Below, piece by piece: positions 28,901 to 43,446 of a stretch of 64,000 nucleotides of DNA. Under the pieces are notes generated by a model that was not told the origin of the DNA, did no database searches, and was given only the letters and a program-made list of their open reading frames with translations. The first letter of the stretch is position 1, and the number at the start of each line of letters is the position of its first letter. This stretch comes from Panagrolaimus kolymaensis (Eukaryota; Nematoda; Chromadorea; Rhabditida; Panagrolaimidae). Where the stretch lies: positions 1,116,001 to 1,180,000 of the forward strand of contig JAJQJQ010000048.1 in NCBI GenBank assembly GCA_028622995.1, written 5' to 3'. A program made the translations under genes and the position numbers.

Positions 28901-31900
28901 ATATTCATATGTCCAATTCAAGCCCTAATTCAAAACGAGTTTCACACTTATGTCTTTCATCAAAGCTTGCTTGATGCAACAGTAAAAATATAATTTTTGG
29001 TTGAAGCTCATAAATGGTATGCGATTCAAAATCCCTTTGGGAATAATTTTGAAATAATTAATAAAAAATATTTGGCTTAAAATATTCATATGTCCAATTC
29101 AAGCCCTAATTCAAAACGAGTTTCACACTTATGTCTTTCATCAAAGCTTGCTTGATGCAACAGTAAAAATATAATTTTTGGTTGAAGGTCATAAATGGTA
29201 TGCGATTCAAAATCCCTTTGGGAATAATTTTGAAATAATTAATAAAAAATATTTGGCTTAAAATATTCATATGTCCAATTCAAGCCCTAATTCAAAACGA
29301 GTTTCATTAATGTTTTGACTCATGGCTTGTTGCTTGATGGAACAGTAAAAATATAATTTTTGGTTGAAGGTCATAAATGGTATGCGATTCAAAATCCCTT
29401 TGGGAATAATTTTGAAATAATTAATAAAAAATATTTGGCTTAAAATATTCATATGTCCAATTCAAGCCCTAATTCAAAACGAGTTTCACACTTATGTCTT
29501 TCATCAAAGCTTGCTTGATGCAACAGTAAAAATATAATTTTTGGTTGAAGGTCATAAATGGTATGCGATTCAAAATCCCTTTGGGAATAATTTTGAAATA
29601 ATTAATAAAAAATATTTGGCTTAAAATATTCATATGTCCAATTCAAGCCCTAATTCAAAACGAGTTTCACACTTATGTCTTTCATCAAAGCTTGCTTGAT
29701 GCAACAGTAAAAATATAATTTTTGGTTGAAGGTCATAAATGGTATGCGATTCAAAATCCCTTTGGGAATAATTTTGAAATAATTAATAAAAAATATTTAA
29801 AACAAAATATTCATATGTCCAATTCAAGCCCTAATTCAAAACGAGTTTCATTAATGTTTTGACTCATGGCTTGTTGCTTGATGGAACAGTAAAAATATAA
29901 TTTTTGGTTGAAGGTCATAAATGGTATGCGATTCAAAATCCCTTTGGGAATAATTTTGATATAATTAATAAAAAATATTTGGCTTAAAATATTCATATGT
30001 CCAATTCAAGCCCTAATTCAAAACGAGTTTCACACTTATGTCTTTCATCAAAGCTTGCTTGATGCAACAGTAAAAATATAATTTTTGGTTGAAGGTCATA
30101 AATGGTATGCGATTCAAAATCCCTTTGGGAATAATTTTGATATAATTAATAAAAAATATTTGGCTTAAAATATTCATATGTCCAATTCAAGCCCTAATTC
30201 AAAACGAGTTTCACACTTATGTCTTTCATCAAAGCTTGCTTGATGCAACAGTAAAAATATAATTTTTGGTTGAAGGTCATAAATGGTATGCGATTCAAAA
30301 TCCCTTTGGGAATAATTTTGAAATAATTAATAAAAAATATTTGGCTTAAAATATTCATATGTCCAATTCAAGCCCTAATTCAAAACGAGTTTCATTAATG
30401 TTTTGACTCATGGCTTGTTGCTTGATGGAACAGTAAAAATATAATTTTTGGTTGAAGGTCATAAATGGTATGCGATTCAAAATCCCTTTGGGAATAATTT
30501 TGAAATAATTAATAAAAAATATTTGGCTTAAAATATTCATATGTCCAATTCAAGCCCTAATTCAAAACGAGTTTCACACTTATGTCTTTCATCAAAGCTT
30601 GCTTGATGCAACAGTAAAAATATAATTTTTGGTTGAAGGTCATAAATGGTATGCGATTCAAAATCCCTTTGGGAATAATTTTGAAATAATTAATAAAAAA
30701 TATTTGGCTTAAAATATTCATATGTCCAATTCAAGCCCTAATTCAAAACGAGTTTCATTAATGTTTTGACTCATGGCTTGTTGCTTGATGGAACAGTAAA
30801 AATATAATTTTTGGTTGAAGGTCATAAATGGTATGCGATTCAAAATCCCTTTGGGAATAATTTTGATATAATTAATAAAAAATATTTGGCTTATAATATT
30901 CATATGTCCAATTCAAGCCCTAATTCAAAACGAGTTTCACACTTATGTCTTTCATCAAAGCTTGCTTGATGCAACAGTAAAAATATAATTTTTGGTTGAA
31001 GGTCATAAATGGTATGCGATTCAAAATCCCTTTGGGAATAATTTTGAAATAATTAATAAAAAATATTTGGCTTAAAATATTCATATGTCCAATTCAAGCC
31101 CTAATTCAAAACGAGTTTCACACTTATGTCTTTCATCAAAGCTTGCTTGATGCAACAGTAAAAATATAATTTTTGGTTGAAGGTCATAAATGGTATGCGA
31201 TTCAAAATCCCTTTGGGAATAATTTTGAAATAATTAATAAAAAATATTTGGCTTAAAATATTCATATGTCCAATTCAAGCCCTAATTCAAAACGAGTTTC
31301 ATTAATGTTTTGACTCATGGCTTGTTGCTTGATGGAACAGTAAAAATATAATTTTTGGTTGAAGGTCATAAATGGTATGCGATTCAAAATCCCTTTGGGA
31401 ATAATTTTGAAATAATTAATAAAAAATATTTGGCTTAAAATATTCATATGTCCAATTCAAGCCCTAATTCAAAACGAGTTTCACACTTATGTCTTTCATC
31501 AAAGCTTGCTTGATGCAACAGTAAAAATATAATTTTTGGTTGAAGGTCATAAATGGTATGCGATTCAAAATCCCTTTGGGAATAATTTTGATATAATTAA
31601 TAAAAAATATTTGGCTTAAAATATTCATATGTCCAATTCAAGCCCTAATTCAAAACGAGTTTCATTAATGTTTTGACTCATGGCTTGTTGCTTGATGGAA
31701 CAGTAAAAATATAATTTTTGGTTGAAGGTCATAAATGGTATGCGATTCAAAATCCCTTTGGGAATAATTTTGAAATAATTAATAAAAAATATTTGGCTTA
31801 AAATATTCATATGTCCAATTCAAGCCCTAATTCAAAACGAGTTTCACACTTATGTCTTTCATCAAAGCTTGCTTGATGCAACAGTAAAAATATAATTTTT

Positions 31901-33980
31901 GGTTGAAGGTCATAAATGGTATGCGATTCAAAATCCCTTTGGGAATAATTTTGATATAATTAATAAAAAATATTTGGCTTAAAATATTCATATGTCCAAT
32001 TCAAGCCCTAATTCAAAACGAGTTTCATTAATGTTTTGACTCATGGCTTGTTGCTTGATGGAACAGTAAAAATATAATTTTTGGTTGAAGGTCATAAATG
32101 GTATGCGATTCAAAATCCCTTTGGGAATAATTTTGAAATAATTAATAAAAAATATTTGGCTTAAAATATTCATATGTCCAATTCAAGCCCTAATTCAAAA
32201 CGAGTTTCATTAATGTTTTGACTCATGGCTTGTTGCTTGATGGAACAGTAAAAATATAATTTTTGGTTGAAGGTCATAAATGGTATGCGATTCAAAATCC
32301 CTTTGGGAATAATTTTGAAATAATTAATAAAAAATATTTGGCTTAAAATATTCATATGTCCAATTCAAGCCCTAATTCAAAACGAGTTTCACACTTATGT
32401 CTTTCATCAAAGCTTGCTTGATGCAACAGTAAAAATATAATTTTTGGTTGAAGGTCATAAATGGTATGCGATTCAAAATCCCTTTGGGAATAATTTTGAA
32501 ATAATTAATAAAAAATATTTGGCTTAAAATATTCATATGTCCAATTCAAGCCCTAATTCAAAACGAGTTTCATTAATGTTTTGACTCATGGCTTGTTGCT
32601 TGATGGAACAGTAAAAATATAATTTTTGGTTGAAGGTCATAAATGGTATGCGATTCAAAATCCCTTTGGGAATAATTTTGAAATAATTAATAAAAAATAT
32701 TTGGCTTAAAATATTCATATGTCCAATTCAAGCCCTAATTCAAAACGAGTTTCACACTTATGTCTTTCATCAAAGCTTGCTTGATGCAACAGTAAAAATA
32801 TAATTTTTGGTTGAAGGTCATAAATGGTATGCGATTCAAAATCCCTTTGGGAATAATTTTGAAATAATTAATAAAAAATATTTGGCTTAAAATATTCATA
32901 TGTCCAATTCAAGCCCTAATTCAAAACGAGTTTCATTAATGTTTTGACTCATGGCTTGTTGCTTGATGGAACAGTAAAAATATAATTTTTGGTTGAAGGT
33001 CATAAATGGTATGCGATTCAAAATCCCTTTGGGAATAATTTTGATATAATTAATAAAAAATATTTGGCTTATAATATTCATATGTCCAATTCAAGCCCTA
33101 ATTCAAAACGAGTTTCACACTTATGTCTTTCATCAAAGCTTGCTTGATGCAACAGTAAAAATATAATTTTTGGTTGAAGGTCATAAATGGTATGCGATTC
33201 AAAATCCCTTTGGGAATAATTTTGAAATAATTAATAAAAAATATTTGGCTTAAAATATTCATATGTCCAATTCAAGCCCTAATTCAAAACGAGTTTCACA
33301 CTTATGTCTTTCATCAAAGCTTGCTTGATGCAACAGTAAAAATATAATTTTTGGTTGAAGGTCATAAATGGTATGCGATTCAAAATCCCTTTGGGAATAA
33401 TTTTGAAATAATTAATAAAAAATATTTGGCTTAAAATATTCATATGTCCAATTCAAGCCCTAATTCAAAACGAGTTTCATTAATGTTTTGACTCATGGCT
33501 TGTTGCTTGATGGAACAGTAAAAATATAATTTTTGGTTGAAGGTCATAAATGGTATGCGATTCAAAATCCCTTTGGGAATAATTTTGAAATAATTAATAA
33601 AAAATATTTGGCTTAAAATATTCATATGTCCAATTCAAGCCCTAATTCAAAACGAGTTTCACACTTATGTCTTTCATCAAAGCTTGCTTGATGCAACAGT
33701 AAAAATATAATTTTTGGTTGAAGGTCATAAATGGTATGCGATTCAAAATCCCTTTGGGAATAATTTTGATAAAATTAATAAAAAATATTTGGCTTAAAAT
33801 ATTCATATGTCCAATTCAAGCCCTAATTCAAAACGAGTTTCACACTTATGTCTTTCATCAAAGCTTGCTTGATGCAACAGTAAAAATATAATTTTTGGTT
33901 GAAGGTCATAAATGGTATGCGATTCAAAATCCCTTTGGGAATAATTTTGAACTAATTAATAAAAAATATTTGGCTTAAAA
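28900..33980. repeat. Array domain IV: alternating A and B monomers, 544-bp trimers inside a 2,178-bp 12-mer
   Basis: Two A units alternate with one B unit over much of the domain; B units at 29,267, 29,811 and 30,355 are 544 bp apart. A longer period is marked by TTATAATATTCATATG near 30,893 and 33,071, and by B units at 30,355/32,533 and 31,262/33,440, all 2,178 bp apart (12 monomers). B units keep GATGGAAC while A units keep GATGCAAC. Confidence 0.9.
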
Positions 33981-36894
33981 TATTCATATGTCCAATTCAA
34001 GCCCTAATTCAAAACGAGTTTCATTAATGTTTTGACTCATGGCTTGTTGCTTGATGCAACAGTAAAAATATAATTTTAGGTTGAAGGTCATAAATGGTAT
34101 GCGATTCAAAATCCCTTTGGGAATAATTTTGAAATAATTAATAAAAAATATTTGGCTTAAAATATTCATATGTCCAATTCAAGCCCTAATTCAAAACGAG
34201 TTTCATTAATGTTTTGACTCATGGCTTGTTGCTTGATGCAACAGTAAAAATATAATTTTAGGTTGAAGGTCATAAATGGTATGCGATTCAAAATCCCTTT
34301 GGGAATAATTTTGAAATAATTAATAAAAAATATTTGGCTTAAAATATTCATATGTCCAATTCAAGTCCTAATTCAAAACGAGTTTCATTAATGTTTTGAC
34401 TCATGGCTTGTTGCTTGATGCAACAGTAAAAATATAATTTTTGGTTGAAGGTCATAAATGGTATGAGATTCAAAATCCCTTTGGGAATAATTTTGAAATA
34501 ATTAATAAAAAATATTTGGCTTAAAATATTCATATGTCCAATTCAAGTCCTAATTCAAAACGAGTTTCATTAATGTTTTGACTCATGGCTTGTTGCTTGA
34601 TGCAACAGTAAAAATATAATTTTTGGTTGAAGGTCATAAATGGTATGCGATTCAAAATCCCTTTGGGAATAATTTTGATATAATTAATAAAAAATATTTG
34701 GCTTAAAATATTCATATGTCCAATTCAAGCCCTAATTCAAAACGAGTTTCACACTTATGTCTTTCATCAAAGCTTGCTTGATGCAACAGTAAAAATATAA
34801 TTTTTGGTTGAAGGTCATAAATGGTATGAGATTCAAAATCCCTTTGGGAATAATTTTGATATAATTAATAAAAAATATTTGGCTTAAAATATTCATATGT
34901 CCAATTCAAGCCCTAATTCAAAACGAGTTTCATTAATGTTTTGACTCATGGCTTGTTGCTTGATGCAACAGTAAAAATATAATTTTTGGTTGAAGGTCAT
35001 AAATGGTATGCGATTCAAAATCCCTTTGGGAATAATTTTGATATAATTAATAAAAAATATTTGGCTTAAAATATTCATATGTCCAATTCAAGCCCTAATT
35101 CAAAACGAGTTTCACACTTATGTCTTTCATCAAAGCTTGCTTGATGCAACAGTAAAAATATAATTTTTGGTTGAAGGTCATAAATGGTATGCGATTCAAA
35201 ATCCCTTTGGGAATAATTTTGAAATAATTAATAAAAAATATTTGGCTTAAAATATTCATATGTCCAATACAAGCCCTAATTCAAAACGAGTTTCATTAAT
35301 GTTTTGACTCATGGCTTGTTGCTTGATGGAACAGTAAAAATATAATTTTTGGTTGAAGGTCATAAATGGTATGCGATTCAAAATCCCTTTGGGAATAATT
35401 TTGAAATAATTAATAAAAAATATTTGGCTTAAAATATTCATATGTCCAATTCAAGCCCTAATTCAAAACGAGTTTCATTAATGTTTTGACTCATGGCTTG
35501 TTGCTTGATGGAACAGTAAAAATATAATTTTTGGTTGAAGGTCATAAATGGTATGCGATTCAAAATCCCTTTGGGAATAATTTTGAAATAATTAATAAAA
35601 AATATTTGGCTTAAAATATTCATATGTCCAATTCAAGCCCTAATTCAAAACGAGTTTCATTAATGTTTTGACTCATGGCTTGTTGCTTGATGGAACAGTA
35701 TAAATATAATTTTTGGTTGAAGGTCATAAATGGTATGCGATTCATAATCCCTTTGGGAATAATTTTGAACTAATTAATAAAAAATATTTGGCTTAAAATA
35801 TTCATATGTCCAATTCAAGCCCTAATTCAAAACGAGTTTCATTAATGTTTTGACTCATGGCTTGTTGCTTGATGCAACAGTAAAAATATAATTTTTGGTT
35901 GAAGGTCATAAATGGTATGCGATTCAAAATCCCTTTGGGAATAATTTTGATATAATTAATAAAAAATATTTGGCTTAAAATATTCATATGTCCAATTCAA
36001 GCCCTAATTCAAAACGAGTTTCACACTTATGTCTTTCATCAAAGCTTGCTTGATGCAACAGTAAAAATATAATTTTTGGTTGAAGGTCATAAATGGTATG
36101 CGATTCAAAATCCCTTTCGGAATAATTTTGAAATAATTATTAAAAAATATTTAAAACAAAATATTCATATGTCCAATTCAAGCCCTAATTCAAAACGAGT
36201 TTCACACTTATGTCTTCATCAAAGCTTGCTTGATGCAACAGTAAAAATATAATTTTTGGTTGAAGGTCATAAATGGTATGCGATTCATAATCCCTTTGGG
36301 AATAATTTTGAACTAATTAATAAAAAATATTTGGCTTAAAATATTCATATGTCCAATTCAAGCCCTAATTCAAAACGAGTTTCATTAATGTTTTGACTCA
36401 TGGCTTGTTGCTTGATGCAACAGTAAAAATATAATTTTTGGTTGAAGATCATAAATGGTATGCGATTCAAAATCCCCTTGGGAATAATTTTGAAATAATT
36501 AATAAAAAATATTTGGCTTAAAATATTCATATGTCCAATTCAAGCCCTAATTCAAAACGAGTTTCATTAATGTTTTGACTCATGGCTTGTTGCTTGATGC
36601 AACAGTAAAAATATAAATTTTGGTTGAAGGTCATAAATGGTATGCGATTCAAAATCCCTTTGGGAATAATTTTGAAATAATTAATAAAAAATATTTGGCT
36701 TAAAATATTCATATGTCCAATTCAAGCCCTAATTCAAAACGAGTTTCATTAATGTTTTGACTCATGGCTTGTTGCTTGATGGAACAGTAAAAATATAATT
36801 TTTGGTTGAAGGTCATAAATGGTATGCGATTCATAATCCCTTTGGGAACAATTTTGAAATAATTAATAAAAAATATTTGGCTTAAAATATTCAT
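33980..36894. repeat. Array domain V: less homogeneous satellite stretch
   Basis: Single-unit variants accumulate here: AATTTTAGGTTG near 34,074 and 34,256, GTATGAGATTC near 34,463 and 34,825, CCAATACAAGCC near 35,270, CAGTATAAAT near 35,697, a one-base-shorter GTCTTCATC at about 36,213, and AACTAATT near 33,951, 35,769 and 36,311. No long higher-order period was recognised, so this looks like an older segment between two recently amplified ones. Confidence 0.75.
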
Positions 36895-39800
36895 ATGTCC
36901 AATTCAAGCCCTAATTCAAAACGAGTTTCATTAATGTTTTGACTCATGGCTTGTTGCTTGATGGAACAGTAAAAATATAATTTTTGGTTGAAGGTCATAA
37001 ATGGTATGCGATTCAAAATCCCTTTGGGAATAATTTTGAAATAATTAATAAAAAATATTTAGAACAAAATATTCATATGTCCAATTCAAGCCCTAATTCA
37101 AAACGAGTTTCATTAATGTTTTGACTCATGGCTTGTTGCTTGATGGAACAGTAAAAATATAATTTTTGGTTGAAGGTCATAAATGGTATGCGATACAAAA
37201 TCCCTTTGGGAATAATTTTGAAATAATTATTAAAAAATATTTAAAACAAAATATTCATATGTCCAATTCAAGCCCTAATTCAAAACGAGTTTCATTAATG
37301 TTTTGACTCATGGCTTGTTGCTTGATGGAACAGTAAAAATATAATTTTTGGTTGAAGGTCATAAATGGTATGCGATACAAAATCCCTTTGGGAATAATTT
37401 TGAAATAATTATTAAAAAATATTTAAAACAAAATATTCATATTTCCAATTCAAGCCCTAATTCAAAACGAGTTTCATTAATGTTTTGACTCATGGCTTGT
37501 TGCTTGATGGAACAGTAAAAATATAATTTTTGGTTGAAGGTCATAAATGGTATGCGATTCAAAATCCCTTTGGGAATAATTTTGAAATAATTAATAAAAA
37601 ATATTTAGAACAAAATATTCATATGTCCAATTCAAGCCCTAATTCAAAACGAGTTTCATTAATGTTTTGACTCATGGCTTGTTGCTTGATGGAACAGTAA
37701 AAATATAATTTTTGGTTGAAGGTCATAAATGGTATGCGATACAAAATCCCTTTGGGAATAATTTTGAAATAATTATTAAAAAATATTTAAAACAAAATAT
37801 TCATATGTCCAATTCAAGCCCTAATTCAAAACGAGTTTCATTAATGTTTTGACTCATGGCTTGTTGCTTGATGGAACAGTAAAAATATAATTTTTGGTTG
37901 AAGGTCATAAATGGTATGCGATACAAAATCCCTTTGGGAATAATTTTGAAATAATTATTAAAAAATATTTAAAACAAAATATTCATATGTCCAATTCAAG
38001 CCCTAATTCAAAACGAGTTTCATTAATGTTTTGACTCATGGCTTGTTGCTTGATGGAACAGTAAAAATATAATTTTTGGTTGAAGGTCATAAATGGTATG
38101 CGATTCAAAATCCCTTTGGGAATAATTTTGAAATAATTAATAAAAAATATTTAGAACAAAATATTCATATGTCCAATTCAAGCCCTAATTCAAAACGAGT
38201 TTCATTAATGTTTTGACTCATGGCTTGTTGCTTGATGGAACAGTAAAAATATAATTTTTGGTTGAAGGTCATAAATGGTATGCGATACAAAATCCCTTTG
38301 GGAATAATTTTGAAATAATTATTAAAAAATATTTAAAACAAAATATTCATATGTCCAATTCAAGCCCTAATTCAAAACGAGTTTCATTAATGTTTTGACT
38401 CATGGCTTGTTGCTTGATGGAACAGTAAAAATATAATTTTTGGTTGAAGGTCATAAATGGTATGCGATACAAAATCCCTTTGGGAATAATTTTGAAATAA
38501 TTATTAAAAAATATTTAAAACAAAATATTCATATGTCCAATTCAAGCCCTAATTCAAAACGAGTTTCATTAATGTTTTGACTCATGGCTTGTTGCTTGAT
38601 GGAACAGTAAAAATATAATTTTTGGTTGAAGGTCATAAATGGTATGCGATACAAAATCCCTTTGGGAATAATTTTGAAATAATTATTAAAAAATATTTAA
38701 AACAAAATATTCATATGTCCAATTCAAGCCCTAATTCAAAACGAGTTTCATTAATGTTTTGACTCATGGCTTGTTGCTTGATGCAACAGTAAAAATATTA
38801 TTTTTGGTTGAAGGTCATAAATGGTATGCGATTCAAAATCTTTTTGGGAAAAATTTTGAAATAATTAATAAAAAATATTTGGCTTAAAATATTCATATGT
38901 CCAATTCAAGCCCTAATTCAAAACGAGTTTCATTAATGTTTTGACTCATGGCTTGTTGCTTGATGCAACAGTAAAAATATAATTTTTGGTTGAAGGTCAT
39001 AAATGGTATGCGATTCAAAATCCCCTTGGGAATAATTATGAAATAATTAATAAAAAATATTTGGCTTAAAATATTCATATGTCCAATTCAAGCCCTAATT
39101 CAAAACGAGTTTCATTAATGTTTTGACTCATGGCTTGTTGCTTGATGCAACAGTAAAAATATAATTTTTGGTTGAAGGTCATAAATGGTATGCGATTCAA
39201 AATCCCTTTGGGAATAATTTTGAAATAATTATTAAAAAATATTTAAAACAAAATATTCATATGTCCAATTCAAGCCCTAATTCAAAACGAGTTTCATTAA
39301 TGTTTTGACTCATGGCTTGTTGCTTGATGGAACAGTAAAAATATAATTTTTGGTTGAAGGTCATAAATGGTATGCGATACAAAATCCCTTTGGGAATAAT
39401 TTTGAAATAATTATTAAAAAATATTTAAAACAAAATATTCATATGTCCAATTCAAGCCCTAATTCAAAACGAGTTTCATTAATGTTTTGACTCATGGCTT
39501 GTTGCTTGATGGAACAGTAAAAATATAATTTTTGGTTGAAGGTCATAAATGGTATGCGATACAAAATCCCTTTGGGAATAATTTTGAAATAATTATTAAA
39601 AAATATTTAAAACAAAATATTCATATTTCCAATTCAAGCCCTAATTCAAAACGAGTTTCATTAATGTTTTGACTCATGGCTTGTTGCTTGATGGAACAGT
39701 AAAAATATAATTTTTGGTTGAAGGTCATAAATGGTATGCGATTCAAAATCCCTTTGGGAATAATTTTGAAATAATTAATAAAAAATATTTAGAACAAAAT

Positions 39801-42800
39801 ATTCATATGTCCAATTCAAGCCCTAATTCAAAACGAGTTTCATTAATGTTTTGACTCATGGCTTGTTGCTTGATGGAACAGTAAAAATATAATTTTTGGT
39901 TGAAGGTCATAAATGGTATGCGATACAAAATCCCTTTGGGAATAATTTTGAAATAATTATTAAAAAATATTTAAAACAAAATATTCATATGTCCAATTCA
40001 AGCCCTAATTCAAAACGAGTTTCATTAATGTTTTGACTCATGGCTTGTTGCTTGATGGAACAGTAAAAATATAATTTTTGGTTGAAGGTCATAAATGGTA
40101 TGCGATACAAAATCCCTTTGGGAATAATTTTGAAATAATTATTAAAAAATATTTAAAACAAAATATTCATATGTCCAATTCAAGCCCTAATTCAAAACGA
40201 GTTTCATTAATGTTTTGACTCATGGCTTGTTGCTTGATGGAACAGTAAAAATATAATTTTTGGTTGAAGGTCATAAATGGTATGCGATTCAAAATCCCTT
40301 TGGGAATAATTTTGAAATAATTAATAAAAAATATTTAGAACAAAATATTCATATGTCCAATTCAAGCCCTAATTCAAAACGAGTTTCATTAATGTTTTGA
40401 CTCATGGCTTGTTGCTTGATGGAACAGTAAAAATATAATTTTTGGTTGAAGGTCATAAATGGTATGCGATACAAAATCCCTTTGGGAATAATTTTGAAAT
40501 AATTATTAAAAAATATTTAAAACAAAATATTCATATGTCCAATTCAAGCCCTAATTCAAAACGAGTTTCATTAATGTTTTGACTCATGGCTTGTTGCTTG
40601 ATGGAACAGTAAAAATATAATTTTTGGTTGAAGGTCATAAATGGTATGCGATACAAAATCCCTTTGGGAATAATTTTGAAATAATTATTAAAAAATATTT
40701 AAAACAAAATATTCATATGTCCAATTCAAGCCCTAATTCAAAACGAGTTTCATTAATGTTTTGACTCATGGCTTGTTGCTTGATGGAACAGTAAAAATAT
40801 AATTTTTGGTTGAAGGTCATAAATGGTATGCGATACAAAATCCCTTTGGGAATAATTTTGAAATAATTATTAAAAAATATTTAAAACAAAATATTCATAT
40901 GTCCAATTCAAGCCCTAATTCAAAACGAGTTTCATTAATGTTTTGACTCATGGCTTGTTGCTTGATGCAACAGTAAAAATATTATTTTTGGTTGAAGGTC
41001 ATAAATGGTATGCGATTCAAAATCTTTTTGGGAAAAATTTTGAAATAATTAATAAAAAATATTTGGCTTAAAATATTCATATGTCCAATTCAAGCCCTAA
41101 TTCAAAACGAGTTTCATTAATGTTTTGACTCATGGCTTGTTGCTTGATGCAACAGTAAAAATATAATTTTTGGTTGAAGGTCATAAATGGTATGCGATTC
41201 AAAATCCCCTTGGGAATAATTATGAAATAATTAATAAAAAATATTTGGCTTAAAATATTCATATGTCCAATTCAAGCCCTAATTCAAAACGAGTTTCATT
41301 AATGTTTTGACTCATGGCTTGTTGCTTGATGCAACAGTAAAAATATAATTTTTGGTTGAAGGTCATAAATGGTATGCGATTCAAAATCCCTTTGGGAATA
41401 ATTTTGAAATAATTATTAAAAAATATTTAAAACAAAATATTCATATGTCCAATTCAAGCCCTAATTCAAAACGAGTTTCATTAATGTTTTGACTCATGGC
41501 TTGTTGCTTGATGCAACAGTAAAAATATAATTTTTGGTTGAAGGTCATAAATGGTATGCGATTCAAAATCCCCTTGGGAATAATTATGAAATAATTAATA
41601 AAAAATATTTGGCTTAAAATATTCATATGTCCAATTCAAGCCCTAATTCAAAACGAGTTTCATTAATGTTTTGACTCATGGCTTGTTGCTTGATGGAACA
41701 GTAAAAATATAATTTTTGGTTGAAGGTCATAAATGGTATGCGATACAAAATCCCTTTGGGAATAATTTTGAAATAATTATTAAAAAATATTTAAAACAAA
41801 ATATTCATATGTCCAATTCAAGCCCTAATTCAAAACGAGTTTCATTAATGTTTTGACTCATGGCTTGTTGCTTGATGGAACAGTAAAAATATAATTTTTG
41901 GTTGAAGGTCATAAATGGTATGCGATACAAAATCCCTTTGGGAATAATTTTGAAATAATTATTAAAAAATATTTAAAACAAAATATTCATATGTCCAATT
42001 CAAGCCCTAATTCAAAACGAGTTTCATTAATGTTTTGACTCATGGCTTGTTGCTTGATGCAACAGTAAAAATATAATTTTTGGTTGAAGGTCATAAATGG
42101 TATGCGATTCAAAATTCCCTTGGGAATAATTATGAAATAATTAATAAAAAATATTTGGCTTAAAATATTCATATGTCCAATTCAAGCCCTAATTCAAAAC
42201 GAGTTTCATTAATGTTTTGACTCATGGCTTGTTGCTTGATGCAACAGTAAAAATATAATTTTTGGTTGAAGGTCATAAATGGTATGCGATACAAAATCCC
42301 TTTGGGAATAATTTTGAAATAATTATTAAAAAATATTTAAAACAAAATATTCATATGTCCAATTCAAGCCCTAATTCAAAACGAGTTTCATTAATGTTTT
42401 GACTCATGGCTTGTTGCTTGATGCAACAGTAAAAATATAATTTTTGGTTGAAGGTCATAAATGGTATGCGATTCAAAATCCCCTTGGGAATAATTATGAA
42501 ATAATTAATAAAAAATATTTGGCTTAAAATATTCATATGTCCAATTCAAGCCCTAATTCAAAACGAGTTTCATTAATGTTTTGACTCATGGCTTGTTGCT
42601 TGATGCAACAGTAAAAATATAATTTTTGGTTGAAGGTCATAAATGGTATGCGATTCAAAATCCCTTTGGGAATAATTTTGAAATAATTATTAAAAAATAT
42701 TTAAAACAAAATATTCATATGTCCAATTCAAGCCCTAATTCAAAACGAGTTTCATTAATGTTTTGACTCATGGCTTGTTGCTTGATGCAACAGTAAAAAT

Positions 42801-43264
42801 ATAATTTTTGGTTGAAGGTCATAAATGGTATGCGATTCAAAATCCCCTTGGGAATAATTATGAAATAATTAATAAAAAATATTTGGCTTAAAATATTCAT
42901 ATGTCCAATTCAAGCCCTAATTCAAAACGAGTTTCATTAATGTTTTGACTCATGGCTTGTTGCTTGATGCAACAGTAAAAATATAATTTTTGGTTGAAGG
43001 TCATAAATGGTATGCGATTCAAAATCCCTTTGGGAATAATTTTGAAATAATTATTAAAAAATATTTAAAACAAAATATTCATATGTCCAATTCAAGCCCT
43101 AATTCAAAACGAGTTTCATTAATGTTTTGACTCATGGCTTGTTGCTTGATGCAACAGTAAAAATATAATTTTTGGTTGAAGGTCATAAATGGTATGCGAT
43201 TCAAAATCCCCTTGGGAATAATTATGAAATAATTAATAAAAAATATTTGGCTTAAAATATTCAT
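36895..43264. repeat. Array domain VI: pure type B, 2,184-bp 12-mer followed by 364-bp dimers
   Basis: All units are type B. CATATTTCCAATTC occurs at 37,438 and 39,622, and the unit with AATAATTATGAAAT ends at 38,893 and 41,077; both pairs are 2,184 bp apart (12 x 182). CGATACAAAATCC and ATTTAGAACAAAATATT are further markers of this block. From about 41.4 kb the AATAATTATGAAAT unit recurs every 364 bp or 546 bp (41,441, 41,987, 42,351, 42,715, 43,079), showing a younger dimer expansion. Confidence 0.9.
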
Positions 43265-43446
43265 ATGTCCAATTCAAGCCCTAATTCAAAACGAGTTTCA
43301 TTAATGTTTTGACTCATGGCTTGTTGCTTGATGCAACAGTAAAAATATAATTTTTGGTTGAAGGTCATAAATGGTATGCGATTCAAAATCCCCTTGGGAA
43401 TAATTTTGATATAATTAATAAAAAATATTTGGCTTAAAATATTCAT

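Noticed and set aside
1130..43446. Dozens of near-identical 61-codon minus-strand frames, many overlapping the next by ATGA like a coupled operon
   Set aside because: They are the B-type monomer read backwards: 182 bp is one base short of 61 codons, so each stop overlaps the next start automatically. A-type monomers break the frame, and variation among copies follows repeat history rather than protein constraint.
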